From an uncultured Spartobacteria bacterium (GTDB lineage Bacteria; Verrucomicrobiota; Verrucomicrobiia; Chthoniobacterales; JAATET01), in contig CALLUD010000002.1 of the NCBI GenBank assembly GCA_938011325.1, positions 1-64,000 on the forward strand: 64,000 bases of DNA. The letters are read 5' to 3'. The notes beneath the pieces were generated by a model that did not search any database, was not told where the DNA came from, and worked only from the letters and a program-made list of their open reading frames with translations. Both the position numbers and the translations under genes were made by a program. Shown in pieces: positions 17,267-25,444 of this stretch (its first letter is position 1; each line of letters opens with the position of its first letter).

Positions 17267-18991
17267 ATGCCAAGAGCCGTTCGTTCCCGCCTGCCTGTTC
17301 TCCAGAAAGCTCCCACTGGCATCAGTGGCTTTGATGATATCACTGGAGGAGGCGTCCCGCGGGGAAGACCCACGCTGGTCTGCGGCTCGGCGGGATGCGG
17401 CAAATCGCTTTTCGCTCTCGAGTTTCTGATACGTGGCGCCACGCAGTTCGGCGAGAACGGCGTGGTCATGACCTTCGAGGAGACGGCGGAGGACATTCGC
17501 AAGAACGTCGCGTCGCTCGGATTCGACGTCGACCAGCTCATCGCTGACAAGAAGCTGGTCATTGATTTCGTGAAGGTGGATCGGAACGAGATCGAGGAGA
17601 ACGGCGAATACGATCTCGAGGGGCTTTTCATTCGGCTGGCGCATGCGATCCAGACCGTCGGCGCGAAGCGCGTGGTGCTCGACACGATCGAGACGCTTTT
17701 CTCGGGGCTTTCGAATCAGGCGATTCTTCGCTCGGAGCTTCGCCGGCTGTTCGGCTGGCTCAAGGAGCGGGAGATGACGACGATCATCACAGGTGAGCGC
17801 GGTGACGGTCAGCTGACCCGGCAGGGGTTGGAGGAGTATGTCTCCGATTGCGTCGTGTTGCTCGATCACCGCGTCGTGGGGCAGATCTCCACCCGCCGAC
17901 TCCGCGTGGTGAAATACCGCGGCTCGACACACGGCACGAACGAATACCCGTTCCTGATCGACGAGGAGGGCATCTCGGTGCTTCCGATCACATCCTCCGG
18001 CCTGGACTATGAGGTCTCGCCGGAGCGGGTCACCTCAGGTGTGGAGGGGGTCGATCAAATGCTCGGCGGCCCCGGCTATTATCGAGGCAGCACGGTGCTG
18101 CTCACCGGGACGGCCGGCACGGGCAAGAGCAGCATGGCTGCGCAGCTTGCGCGATCGACCTGCGCGCGTGGCGAACGATGCCTGTATTTTTCGTTTGAGG
18201 AATCGCCGGCGCAGATTCTGCGCAACATGAAATCGATCGGCATCGATCTCGCTCCGTTCGTGCGCAAGAACCTGCTGCGCTTCCACACGACCCGGCCCAC
18301 GGTGCATGGGCTCGAAATGCATCTCGTGCGGATGCACAAGCTGATTGCGGAGTTCAAGCCGACGGTCGTTATGGTCGATCCCATTTCGAACATGCGCGCG
18401 GCGGGCACGCTGGACGAATCGACAAACATGCTCGTTCGACTCGTGGATTTCCTGCGCAAGTCAAACATCCTCGGCTTTCTCATCAGCCTGAGCGCGCAGG
18501 GCAAGGCGATCGAATCGACGGACGAAGGGCTCAGCTCAATGGTCGATACCTGGCTGTTGCTGCGGGACGTGGAGAGCAATGGGGAACGCAACCGTCTGCT
18601 CTACATTTTGAAATCACGCGGCATGGCGCATTCAAACCAGGTGCGCGAATTCCTGATCACCCCCGGCGGCATTCGACTCGTCGACGCCTACCTGGGTGAG
18701 GCCGGAGTGCTCACCGGTTCCGCGCGTCTGGCGCAGGAAGCCCGCGAGGCCCGTGAGGCGCAGCTGGCTGCGGAGGAGGTCGAGCGAAAACGTCTTGCGC
18801 TGGATCATCGACGGAAATCGACGGAGGCGCAGATCGAGGCGTTGCGAGCCGCCTACCACGCGGAACTCGAGGAATTCGAGCGCATCGCCGCCGGCGAAAC
18901 CGAGCGGCGGCAGGAGGCGGAACGCATCCGTCAGGCCATGGCTCGCAGCCGCAGAATCACCGGAACCCCCGCTTTGAACGGTCGCAAATGA
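17267..18991 (+). CDS. kaiC: KaiC-like ATPase (circadian clock/RecA-superfamily)
   Basis: 574-residue double-domain KaiC. CI has Walker A GSAGCGKS (40-47) and the paired catalytic glutamates E71-E72 (TFEETAEDI). CII has Walker A GTAGTGKS (281-288) and E311-E312 (SFEESPAQI). The cyanobacterial autophosphorylation pair S431/T432 aligns with S423/S424 in [16 protein letters not shown], so an SS pair replaces ST. After the usual KaiC end there is an extra charged, probably coiled-coil tail (about 485-560, alternating [13 protein letters not shown] and QIEALRAAY). The ATG at 17267 gives the normal start ([17 protein letters not shown]). The stop overlaps the first KaiB start (ATGA). In cyanobacteria KaiC is the clock kinase; roles in other bacteria are less clear. 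Confidence 0.93.
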   Translation: MPRAVRSRLPVLQKAPTGISGFDDITGGGVPRGRPTLVCGSAGCGKSLFALEFLIRGATQFGENGVVMTFEETAEDIRKNVASLGFDVDQLIADKKLVIDFVKVDRNEIEENGEYDLEGLFIRLAHAIQTVGAKRVVLDTIETLFSGLSNQAILRSELRRLFGWLKEREMTTIITGERGDGQLTRQGLEEYVSDCVVLLDHRVVGQISTRRLRVVKYRGSTHGTNEYPFLIDEEGISVLPITSSGLDYEVSPERVTSGVEGVDQMLGGPGYYRGSTVLLTGTAGTGKSSMAAQLARSTCARGERCLYFSFEESPAQILRNMKSIGIDLAPFVRKNLLRFHTTRPTVHGLEMHLVRMHKLIAEFKPTVVMVDPISNMRAAGTLDESTNMLVRLVDFLRKSNILGFLISLSAQGKAIESTDEGLSSMVDTWLLLRDVESNGERNRLLYILKSRGMAHSNQVREFLITPGGIRLVDAYLGEAGVLTGSARLAQEAREAREAQLAAEEVERKRLALDHRRKSTEAQIEALRAAYHAELEEFERIAAGETERRQEAERIRQAMARSRRITGTPALNGRK

Positions 18992-19350
18992 AGAAGGACT
19001 CTCCGCGCAGAAAAGCTGCGCCAAAAGCAACGGCAAAGCGCACGACGAAGAGTCCGGAAGTTCCGGATGACGCCTGGAACCTCCGCCTCTACGTGGCGGG
19101 CCAGACACCGAAGTCGCTTGCGGCCTTTTCGAATCTCAAGCGCCTTTGCGAGGAGCATCTCGCCGGGCGCTACCACATCGAGGTCATCGACCTTTTGAAG
19201 CATCCCGAACTGGCGCAGAACGACCAGATCGTGGCGTTGCCGACGCTCGTGCGAAAGCTGCCCGAGCCGATCAAGCGAATCGTGGGCGATCTTTCAAAAA
19301 CTGAGCGGGTGATTGTCGGAATGGACATCGCGAAGCTCGATGCGATCTGA
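18988..19350 (+). CDS. kaiB: KaiB-like clock protein (first copy)
   Basis: 120 residues: a Lys/Arg/Ala-rich, likely disordered extension (about 1-30) and then a full KaiB thioredoxin-like domain ([63 protein letters not shown]). These segments match cyanobacterial KaiB nearly position for position, including the cis-proline in PTL and the GDLS turn in the fold-switching half. KaiB binds the KaiC CI ring. The start overlaps kaiC by 4 bp, and the second KaiB begins 3 bp after the stop. The basic N-terminal extension is absent from cyanobacterial KaiB. Confidence 0.92.
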   Translation: MKKDSPRRKAAPKATAKRTTKSPEVPDDAWNLRLYVAGQTPKSLAAFSNLKRLCEEHLAGRYHIEVIDLLKHPELAQNDQIVALPTLVRKLPEPIKRIVGDLSKTERVIVGMDIAKLDAI

Positions 19351-19353
19351 GCC

Positions 19354-19719
19354 ATGCCCAACCGCAAGCCGCACACCGACAGCACCGCCGAATTCGAGGC
19401 GCTGCTGAAGTCCGCCGATCGCACCCGCCATTACGTGCTCCGGCTTTATGTCACCGGCACGACCGTTCGCTCGTCGAAGGCCATCGCGAATGTCCGCGCG
19501 CTTTGCGAGGAGCATCTGCAGGGGCGTTACGACCTGAAGGTGATCGACATCTACCAGCAGCCTGACGACGCGCAGCAGCAGCAGATTATTGCCGCGCCAA
19601 CGCTCATCAAGAGCGAGCCGCTGCCTCCAAGGCGCCTGATTGGCGATCTCTCCGATCCCGGCAAGGTTCTGATCGGTCTCGATCTGGACCGCCCCGACAC
19701 GAAATGGGTGGAGATGTGA
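19354..19719 (+). CDS. kaiB: KaiB-like clock protein (second, divergent copy)
   Basis: 121 residues, a second KaiB domain (LRLYVTGTTVRSSKAIANVR, LKVIDIYQQPDDAQ, IAAPTLIKSEPLPP, RLIGDLSDPGKVLIGLDL). It differs clearly from the neighbouring copy, so the pair is an old duplication or a combination of KaiB subfamilies rather than a recent tandem copy. A short acidic/polar N-terminal lead replaces the basic extension of copy one. PTL and GDLSD are retained. The last codons overlap the histidine kinase start, and GGTGGAG inside this gene can serve as its ribosome-binding site. Confidence 0.92.
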   Translation: MPNRKPHTDSTAEFEALLKSADRTRHYVLRLYVTGTTVRSSKAIANVRALCEEHLQGRYDLKVIDIYQQPDDAQQQQIIAAPTLIKSEPLPPRRLIGDLSDPGKVLIGLDLDRPDTKWVEM

Positions 19720-21380
19720 CGGACGACCCGGTCGAGACTCGCGTGTGGGTCGACCGCTCCGAGCTGGACTCGCTGCGGAGCAGTCTTCAGGAAGCGCAAT
19801 CGACGCTCGAGGCGATCCGAAATGGCGAGGTCGATGCCGTGGTCGTCCATGGCGAGCACGGCCACCAGATCTACAGCCTCTCCGGGGCGGAGCAGCCTTA
19901 CCGCGTTTACGTGGAGCAAATGCAGGAGGGCGCGGTCACGGTGGGGGCCGATGGCCTTGTGCTCTACAGCAACCAGCGGTTTGCCGACATGGTGGGCCTG
20001 CCGCTCGACGAGGTGATCAGCTCGAGCATTCTGGCGATCATCACGCCGGAGAGCTGGGCCAGCATTTCCGCGGTGCTCTCGAGTGAGGCGGCGGTGGTCA
20101 AACACGAGGCCATTCTTTCCAGCACGATCGGCGCGCGGATTCCCGTGCATTTCACCGCCAGCACGCTGCCGCTTGCCGATCAGACGGTGATCTGTCTTGT
20201 TGTCACCGACCTCAGCCTTCAGAAATCCGGCGAAGACCTGCGTCTGGCAAAGGAGGTCGCGGAGCGCGCCAACATCGCAAAGGACAGCTTCCTCGCGGCG
20301 CTGAGTCACGAGCTGCGCACTCCGCTTACGCCTGCGCTGATGGCGATTTCCGCCATGCACGACGATCCCGGCCTGCCCGGGAATCTTCGCGAGGATCTGG
20401 CGATGATTCGTCGGAACATTCAGCTTGAGACGCGGCTCATCGACGATCTTCTCGATCTCACCCGCATTGCGAACGGCAAGCTCGAGTTGCATGAAGCCGA
20501 GGTGGATCTCCATGCGATCATTCACCGCGCGATCGAGATAGCGCGTGCCAGTGGAGACACTCGTGATCTCGAGTTGCGCGCGGAATTGCATGCCACCGAG
20601 GCGGGGACGACCGGCGATGCGGTCCGTCTTCAGCAGGTGTTCTGGAACATCATTCGCAACGCGATCAAGTTCACTCCGGCGCATGGTTCGATCCGCATCG
20701 TGAGCGAAAATCCGCGGCCCGGACTGCTGCGAATTTCCATCACCGACACGGGCATTGGATTCGACCCGGATCAGGCGGGAAATCTTTTCCAGCCATTCAC
20801 GCAGGTTGGCGGGCGCGAGACGACGCGGCAGTTCGGCGGGCTTGGACTCGGGCTCGCGATCAGCCGTTCCATCATGCTGGCGCATGGTGGGGAAATTCGC
20901 GGCGAAAGTGCCGGTGCAGGCTGCGGGGCGACGTTTCATGTTGATATGCCAATCCGCCACGCGCCTGTCCGGAGGCCGGAGGAATCAACAGATCCGGCGG
21001 ATGCGCACGTTTCTTCGCTGCGTGTTCTGCTCGTCGAGGATCACGACGACACCCGGGAAGTGTTTGAGCTGATTCTTCGACGGCGTGGTCATCAAGTCGT
21101 TGCGGCTTCCAACGCGCAGGAGGCGCTTGCGGCGGCGGAAGCCCAGACGTTCGACATCGTGATCAGCGACGTCGGTTTGCCCGACGTTGCCGGAACGGAG
21201 CTGATGGCGCAGCTTCGAGACCGTTACGGTCTGCGGGGCATCGCGGTGAGCGGCTACGGAATGGAGCAGGATCTCCAGCGCAGTCGCGAGGCGGGATTTA
21301 TCGATCACCTCACCAAGCCCATCGACCCGGGGCGCCTCGAGACCGCGCTCGCTGCGATTCAAAGCGGCGGCCGTTTCTGA
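19716..21380 (+). CDS. Hybrid sensor histidine kinase (PAS-HisKA-HATPase-REC)
   Basis: 554 residues, soluble. A short coiled segment (about 14-38) precedes a PAS-like sensor (about 60-165, YVEQMQEGAVTVGADGLVLY). Then come a dimerisation/phosphoacceptor domain with H198 (FLAALSHELRTPL), an ATPase domain with N-box NIIRNAIKFTP, G1 DTGIGF and G2 GLGLGLAISRS, and a C-terminal receiver with acidic residues VEDHDD, phospho-acceptor D485 (VISDVGLPD) and K534 (LTKP). I prefer the GTG at 19716 (preceded by GGTGGAG, 4-bp overlap with kaiB) over ATG 19704. In the kai operon it may play the output-kinase role of SasA, although it lacks SasA's KaiB-like domain. No DNA-binding response regulator follows. 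Confidence 0.92.
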   Translation: MTDDPVETRVWVDRSELDSLRSSLQEAQSTLEAIRNGEVDAVVVHGEHGHQIYSLSGAEQPYRVYVEQMQEGAVTVGADGLVLYSNQRFADMVGLPLDEVISSSILAIITPESWASISAVLSSEAAVVKHEAILSSTIGARIPVHFTASTLPLADQTVICLVVTDLSLQKSGEDLRLAKEVAERANIAKDSFLAALSHELRTPLTPALMAISAMHDDPGLPGNLREDLAMIRRNIQLETRLIDDLLDLTRIANGKLELHEAEVDLHAIIHRAIEIARASGDTRDLELRAELHATEAGTTGDAVRLQQVFWNIIRNAIKFTPAHGSIRIVSENPRPGLLRISITDTGIGFDPDQAGNLFQPFTQVGGRETTRQFGGLGLGLAISRSIMLAHGGEIRGESAGAGCGATFHVDMPIRHAPVRRPEESTDPADAHVSSLRVLLVEDHDDTREVFELILRRRGHQVVAASNAQEALAAAEAQTFDIVISDVGLPDVAGTELMAQLRDRYGLRGIAVSGYGMEQDLQRSREAGFIDHLTKPIDPGRLETALAAIQSGGRF

Positions 21381-21459
21381 ACCGGCCTTCGTCCGTTGAC
21401 GGCGCGAGGGCGATTGCCGAGCCCGCCGGTTGCGCTTGTGAATTTTTCTTCGGAGCCGG

Positions 21460-21954
21460 ATGATGGATATCCCCCCGGCGACTATGAAACCCCACTGGCG
21501 AATTTCCCTGGCATATCTCGGCTTTGGCATTTTCTGGATCGTCGCGACGGATCAATTCATCAAGTTTCTCGCCAAGGACTCCGAGGTCCTGACGGTGTTT
21601 CAGACGATGAAGGGCGGGTTGTTTGTGCTCCTTTCGGCGGCGCTGATTTTCGTGCTGACGAAGCTGGCGTGGAGACAACAGGTCATGGCGGAGGAGGAGC
21701 GACTGGCGGTGTTTCGAAAGACCGTTGAGAGCGCGCACCACATTCTCCTCAACTATCTCAATCAAATGCAGCTCGTGAGTATCGAGGCGGAGCGGCACAG
21801 GGACTTTGACCGGGAGACGTTGCGGATCGCGCGCGAAGTCACGAGCGAAGCAGCGGCTTCCCTGCAGAAGCTGGCGGAGATCGAAACGGTGACCATCGAG
21901 AAGATCGATTCCGTCGTCCACGCGACGAAGCGGCCGCGCTTTCGGCGGAGTTGA
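21460..21954 (+). CDS. Two-TM membrane protein with kinase-dimerisation-like region
   Basis: 164 residues. Two membrane segments (about 17-30 LAYLGFGIFWIVATDQ and 50-68 GLFVLLSAALIFVLTKLAW) are followed by a helical stretch, FRKTVESAHHILLNYLNQMQ (84-103), which resembles the phosphoacceptor helix of histidine kinases, and a second helix (about 120-155). No ATP-binding domain follows, as the protein ends shortly after. GGAG stands 4 bases before the ATG. It lies 79 bp after the hybrid kinase on the same strand. Possibilities are a truncated kinase, a phosphotransfer/docking partner for the upstream kinase, or an unrelated membrane protein. Confidence 0.6.
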   Translation: MMDIPPATMKPHWRISLAYLGFGIFWIVATDQFIKFLAKDSEVLTVFQTMKGGLFVLLSAALIFVLTKLAWRQQVMAEEERLAVFRKTVESAHHILLNYLNQMQLVSIEAERHRDFDRETLRIAREVTSEAAASLQKLAEIETVTIEKIDSVVHATKRPRFRRS

Positions 21955-21967
21955 ATGGAGCGCCGGG

Positions 21968-23290
21968 TTACGATTCCTCGCGCAGCGAATCGCTGTGTTC
22001 CCGCAGCCACGCAAGGGCTTCGTCGCGGTCGCGCAACCGGCCTTCGAGCTGCAGCGTTTCGACCGCATCGAGCGCGCGTTTGAAAATCGGCCCGGGCTTC
22101 CATCCAAGCGCGATGAGGTCGTGGCCGGTGACGAGTGGCGGCGGAATGAGCGGCTCGTTGGCAAACTCCTCCCGCTTCGCGAGCAGAAACTCGTAGTTGT
22201 CGAGCATGCCATGGCTCGACGTGCAGTCGACGCGGTGGAGTTCGAGCTCGTCGTCGATCGTCTCGCGAGCGAGGAAGCGCTTGAGCTTCGCGACGCGCAT
22301 TTTCTGCACGTCCTTGAAGGCCATGTGATTTCGCACGATCGCCTCCGTGGCCTCGATCTCGGCGTTGGAGAATCGAAGGCGCGTCATGATTTCGCGGGTG
22401 AGCTGCGCGCTGACGTATTCGTGACCGTTGAACCGGATGCGTCCCGTTTCATCCCGCTGGAACGTCGGTGGCTTGCCGAGGTCGTGAAAGAGCACCGCGA
22501 GCACGAGCGGCAGGGAGACTTTTTCCGGAAGCAGCTCGAGCATCAGGCGTGTGTGGACAAATACATCGCCCTCGGGGTGAAACTCCGGCGGCTGCACGCA
22601 GCCTTTGAGCACGTCCACCTCGGGAAGCAGGATTCGCAGCAGCCCGCTCGCGTCGAGCAGATCGAAGCCGCGAACGCGATTCGGGTGCAGGAAGATTCTC
22701 GAAAGTTCGTCGCGAATCCGCTCCGCGCTGACGACGGGAACCTCGCCGGCGAAGGCGCGAATGGCCTCCCAGGTTGCGGGTTCGATCTTGAATCCGAGCG
22801 CTGCGGCAAAACGAACGCCGCGCAACACGCGAAGCTTGTCTTCGTTGAACCGCAATGCCGGGTCGCCGATGGCGCGGATGACATGGGCTTCGAGATCGCG
22901 CCGGCCGCCGACGAAGTCGATCACCTCGTTCGAGACGGGATCGAGGAAGAGGCCGTTGATTGTGAAGTCGCGGCGCTGGGCGTCCTCCTCTGCGGTGGCG
23001 AACGTGACGGAATCGGGCCGCCGGCCGTCGCCGTAGTTGCCGTCATTGCGAAAGGTCGCGACCTCAAACGGCTTGTTTTCCTCGATGACCATGATGACCC
23101 CAAAATGCGCGCCCACCGCGACCGTGCGGGGAAACAGGGCGGTCACCTCATCGGGTCGCGCGCTCGTGGCGATGTCGTAATCATGCGCGGTTTTTCCGAG
23201 GAGAAGGTCCCGCACGCAGCCGCCGGCGTAGTAGGCCTCGTGTCCCGCTGAGCGCAGGACCTCGACGATGCGGCGGGCGGCGTTCTCCAT
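21968..23290 (-). CDS. CCA-adding tRNA nucleotidyltransferase / poly(A) polymerase family
   Basis: 440-residue class II nucleotidyltransferase. The head domain has YYAGGCVRDLLLGKTAHDYDIAT (catalytic GG and DxD), then RRDFTINGLFLDP and the neck signature ALRFNEDKLRVLRGVRFAAALGF with SAERIRDELSRI. A C-terminal HD-like domain (about 240-360; VLFHDLGKPPTF) follows. No tRNA CCA end is encoded in the tRNA-Leu 1.2 kb away, so a CCA-adding enzyme is needed, which fits. It could instead be the A-adding or PcnB-type member. The ATG at 23290 gives the family start MENAARRIVEVLRSAGHEAY. It is convergent with the membrane protein gene and divergent from the S24 protein. Confidence 0.92.
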   Translation of the reverse strand: MENAARRIVEVLRSAGHEAYYAGGCVRDLLLGKTAHDYDIATSARPDEVTALFPRTVAVGAHFGVIMVIEENKPFEVATFRNDGNYGDGRRPDSVTFATAEEDAQRRDFTINGLFLDPVSNEVIDFVGGRRDLEAHVIRAIGDPALRFNEDKLRVLRGVRFAAALGFKIEPATWEAIRAFAGEVPVVSAERIRDELSRIFLHPNRVRGFDLLDASGLLRILLPEVDVLKGCVQPPEFHPEGDVFVHTRLMLELLPEKVSLPLVLAVLFHDLGKPPTFQRDETGRIRFNGHEYVSAQLTREIMTRLRFSNAEIEATEAIVRNHMAFKDVQKMRVAKLKRFLARETIDDELELHRVDCTSSHGMLDNYEFLLAKREEFANEPLIPPPLVTGHDLIALGWKPGPIFKRALDAVETLQLEGRLRDRDEALAWLREHSDSLREES

Positions 23291-23376
23291 GCCGGCAGAT
23301 TGCCACCATCGCTCCGTGCTGCAAGCGCCATGGTTTCCCGCTTGCCACTTCGTGGAGATCGTTTCCATAGTCGGTC

Positions 23377-23910
23377 ATGGCCCGGGGGAAAGCGCGACTG
23401 GCACGCAAGGCATCGTCGTCGGACCGGCTGGAGCGTCTCATGCATCTCCGCAAGCTGGTCGAGGAATGCCGGCCGCAGGCCCGCCGCGGCGCGCGACGGC
23501 AGCGGTTCACGCAGTTGCCAATCCTTGGCTCCATCAGCGCCGGCCTGGGCGATCCGGTGGATCCAGTCGGCGAGGGGATGATTCCCGTGGATCTCGAGGC
23601 GATGAACATCCCGCGCACGGCGAGGACCTTCGCGCTGAAGGTGAAGGGCGATTCCATGAAGGACGCCCACATCCTCGATGGAGACACGGTGATCGTCGAG
23701 ACCCGCGAGCCAAAGTTTGGCGACATCGTTGCGGCCGTGATCGATGGCGAGACGACGTTGAAGCGGTTTATGACACAGAACGGCGAGATCTTCCTCAAGG
23801 CGGAGAATCCGGCGTATCCAGACCGAATTCCGCTGAATAATCTCGTGATTCAAGGCGTGGTGCGGGCCGTGCTGCGCGTCTGCAATCCCGGCCGCCGAAG
23901 CGGCGACTGA
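23377..23910 (+). CDS. LexA/UmuD-like S24 protein without DNA-binding domain
   Basis: 177 residues. The C-terminal 120 carry an S24 self-cleavage fold: serine S93 in KVKGDSMKDAHILDGD and lysine K129 in TTLKRF, 36 residues apart, close to the LexA spacing. A candidate Ala-Gly cleavage site lies at A55-G56 (LGSISAGLG). The 48 residues before it are basic (RKASSSDRLERLMHLRKLVE) and contain no recognisable winged helix. An in-frame stop (TAG) just upstream of the ATG excludes a longer start. It is therefore not a normal LexA; it may be UmuD-like, a signal-sensing protease, or have an unfamiliar DNA-binding part. No umuC or error-prone polymerase is adjacent. Confidence 0.78.
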   Translation: MARGKARLARKASSSDRLERLMHLRKLVEECRPQARRGARRQRFTQLPILGSISAGLGDPVDPVGEGMIPVDLEAMNIPRTARTFALKVKGDSMKDAHILDGDTVIVETREPKFGDIVAAVIDGETTLKRFMTQNGEIFLKAENPAYPDRIPLNNLVIQGVVRAVLRVCNPGRRSGD

Positions 23911-23972
23911 GCCCGTCGAAGCTGCTCTTGCCTTGGAGCGGGCACCCGCGGATGATCTAGTTCCGTTTCCCA

Positions 23973-24056
23973 GCCGGCGTGGCGAAATGGCAGACGCAAG
24001 GGACTTAAAATCCCTTTCTGGTTTCCAGAGTGTGGGTTCGAGTCCCACCGCCGGTA
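23973..24056 (+). tRNA. tRNA-Leu (anticodon UAA)
   Basis: Full class II cloverleaf. The acceptor stem GCCGGCG pairs with CGCCGGT (G1-U72), with discriminator A at 24056. The anticodon stem AGGGA/TCCCT (23999-24003/24011-24015) closes the loop CTTAAAA with anticodon TAA at 24006-24008. A long variable arm is closed by CTGG/CCAG, and the T-arm is GTGGG-TTCGAGT-CCCAC. No CCA is encoded at the 3' end. It lies 62 bp after the S24 gene; no integrase or duplicated tRNA end is seen nearby. Confidence 0.96.
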
Positions 24057-24119
24057 TATGTCATAAATTTGATTCTCGCGGCTTGCGTGTTCCCATTCGC
24101 ATTTCATTCTTTTGATTTC

Positions 24120-24887
24120 ATGAAACTCCCCTGGCTTACCTTTGGACTTCTCGCACTCATGACATCCCACCCTGCATCGACCCACGCCCAGGAGGAGGAA
24201 TGGGCGGTTCACGACATGAATCGTCCGCTGCCGCCCGTGGTGGAGCCGAAATCGGAGGAGGAGCTTGCGGAATCGGCGAAGGCTCCGGAAGACGCCGTCA
24301 TTCTCTTCGATGGCACCGATTTGTCGCAGTGGCAGAAACCAAACGGCGAGCCGGCAGGCTGGAGGATCGTCGACGGCGCGATGGAGGTCGTGCCGGATTC
24401 CGGTTCCATCCAGACGAAGCGCGGCTTCGGCTCGTGCAAACTTCATATTGAATGGAAAACGCCCGAGAACGTTGAAGGGGAGGGACAGGACCGCGGGAAC
24501 AGCGGGGTTTTCCTGATGAATCAATACGAAATCCAGGTGCTCGATACGTTGGAAAACCGGACGTATGCCGATGGCATGGCCGGCGCGGTCTATGGACAGA
24601 ATCCGCCGCTGGCGAACGCGCTGCGCCCCGCCGGGCAGTGGCAGTATTACGACATTGAGTTTCACGCGCCGAAGTTCGGCGACAACGGCGAGGTTCTGGA
24701 GAAGGCGCGGTTCTCGGTGAAGTTGAATGGCATTCCGGTGCAGGAGAACTTCGAACTCGACGGAGCGACGGTGCATGGCAAGCGCGCGTCCTACAAGCCG
24801 CATCCCGACAAACTTCCCATCGGCCTGCAGGATCACGGCAGCCCGGTCCAGTTCCGGAACATCTGGGTTCAGCCGCTTGCCGATTGA
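24120..24887 (+). CDS. Secreted DUF1080 (3-keto-glycoside hydrolase-like) protein
   Basis: 255 residues with a signal peptide (MKLPWLTFGLLALMTSHPAS, cleavage probably at THAQ) and one DUF1080 beta-sandwich. Recognisable elements are VILFDGTDLSQWQKPNGEPA, GFGSCKLHIEWKTPE, GNSGVFLMNQYEIQVLD and LQDHGSPVQFRNIWVQPL. DUF1080 proteins are abundant in Planctomycetes and Verrucomicrobia, and some are reported as 3-keto-disaccharide/glycoside hydrolases. That fits the exported Gfo/Idh/MocA oxidoreductase encoded two genes downstream. I infer a role in periplasmic carbohydrate breakdown. It lies 63 bp after tRNA-Leu. Confidence 0.85.
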   Translation: MKLPWLTFGLLALMTSHPASTHAQEEEWAVHDMNRPLPPVVEPKSEEELAESAKAPEDAVILFDGTDLSQWQKPNGEPAGWRIVDGAMEVVPDSGSIQTKRGFGSCKLHIEWKTPENVEGEGQDRGNSGVFLMNQYEIQVLDTLENRTYADGMAGAVYGQNPPLANALRPAGQWQYYDIEFHAPKFGDNGEVLEKARFSVKLNGIPVQENFELDGATVHGKRASYKPHPDKLPIGLQDHGSPVQFRNIWVQPLAD

Positions 24888-24922
24888 GGAAACCGGACGA
24901 CGTTCTCCGCTTTTGAAGTTTC

Positions 24923-25444
24923 ATGGAAAAATCACCTCCTCCCACGGATACCCTCGGCCCCACTCTCGCGTTTCTCGTTCTCCGGCTCTGGCTGGCGGTG
25001 CGCGCGATCGTCGCCGGCATCGAAAAATTTGCCGTCACGGAAATGACGCAGCGTCCGCTGCTGGATGAAACCGGCGCGCCCGATCCGAGCGGCGCCATTG
25101 TCGAGGTCGAGCAGAAGATCTACGCGTGGCAGAATTATCACGGGCTTCCGAAGGCGCTGAGCCTGAAGCTCGCCGAGGAGCCGCTGCTGCCGAAGTTTCT
25201 TCTCGAGCCATTCGCCGCGTGTCTTGGCTGGGCCTTGATCGTGCTTGGCGCGATGCTGCTCTTTGGCTTGTTCACGCGGATCACCCTCGCGTTGCAGGGG
25301 CTCATTTACGTGATGCTCACGATTGGCCTCATTCTGCTGAACCAGAACGACGGTGTCGCGTGGCTGGGCATCCATGTGGGCCTCATTGCCCTCGCGCTGT
25401 ATCTCGCGCGCTACAACGTCCTTGCCTTCCCGCGGAAATGGTAG
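24923..25444 (+). CDS. DoxX-like integral membrane protein
   Basis: 173 residues with four membrane segments: about 12-35 (TLAFLVLRLWLAVRAIVAGI), 90-112 (ACLGWALIVLGAMLLFGLFT), 118-137 (LALQGLIYVMLTIGLILL) and 145-165. A soluble loop rich in E and K lies between the first two (IVEVEQKIYAWQNYHGLPK). Architecture and the RLWLAVRAIVAGIEKF opening fit DoxX/DoxD-type quinone-interacting membrane proteins. In this gene neighbourhood such a protein could pass electrons from the adjacent exported oxidoreductase to the quinone pool; that is inference. Its last 7 bp overlap the next gene's start. Confidence 0.7.
   Translation: MEKSPPPTDTLGPTLAFLVLRLWLAVRAIVAGIEKFAVTEMTQRPLLDETGAPDPSGAIVEVEQKIYAWQNYHGLPKALSLKLAEEPLLPKFLLEPFAACLGWALIVLGAMLLFGLFTRITLALQGLIYVMLTIGLILLNQNDGVAWLGIHVGLIALALYLARYNVLAFPRKW

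Noticed and set aside
23377..23910. Prophage repressor inferred from the S24 fold
   Set aside because: No phage genes nearby, no HTH part, and neighbouring genes are housekeeping (CCA enzyme, tRNA).
23973..24056. tRNA-Leu as an integration site for a mobile element
   Set aside because: No integrase, no duplicated 3' tRNA end and no compositional shift downstream.
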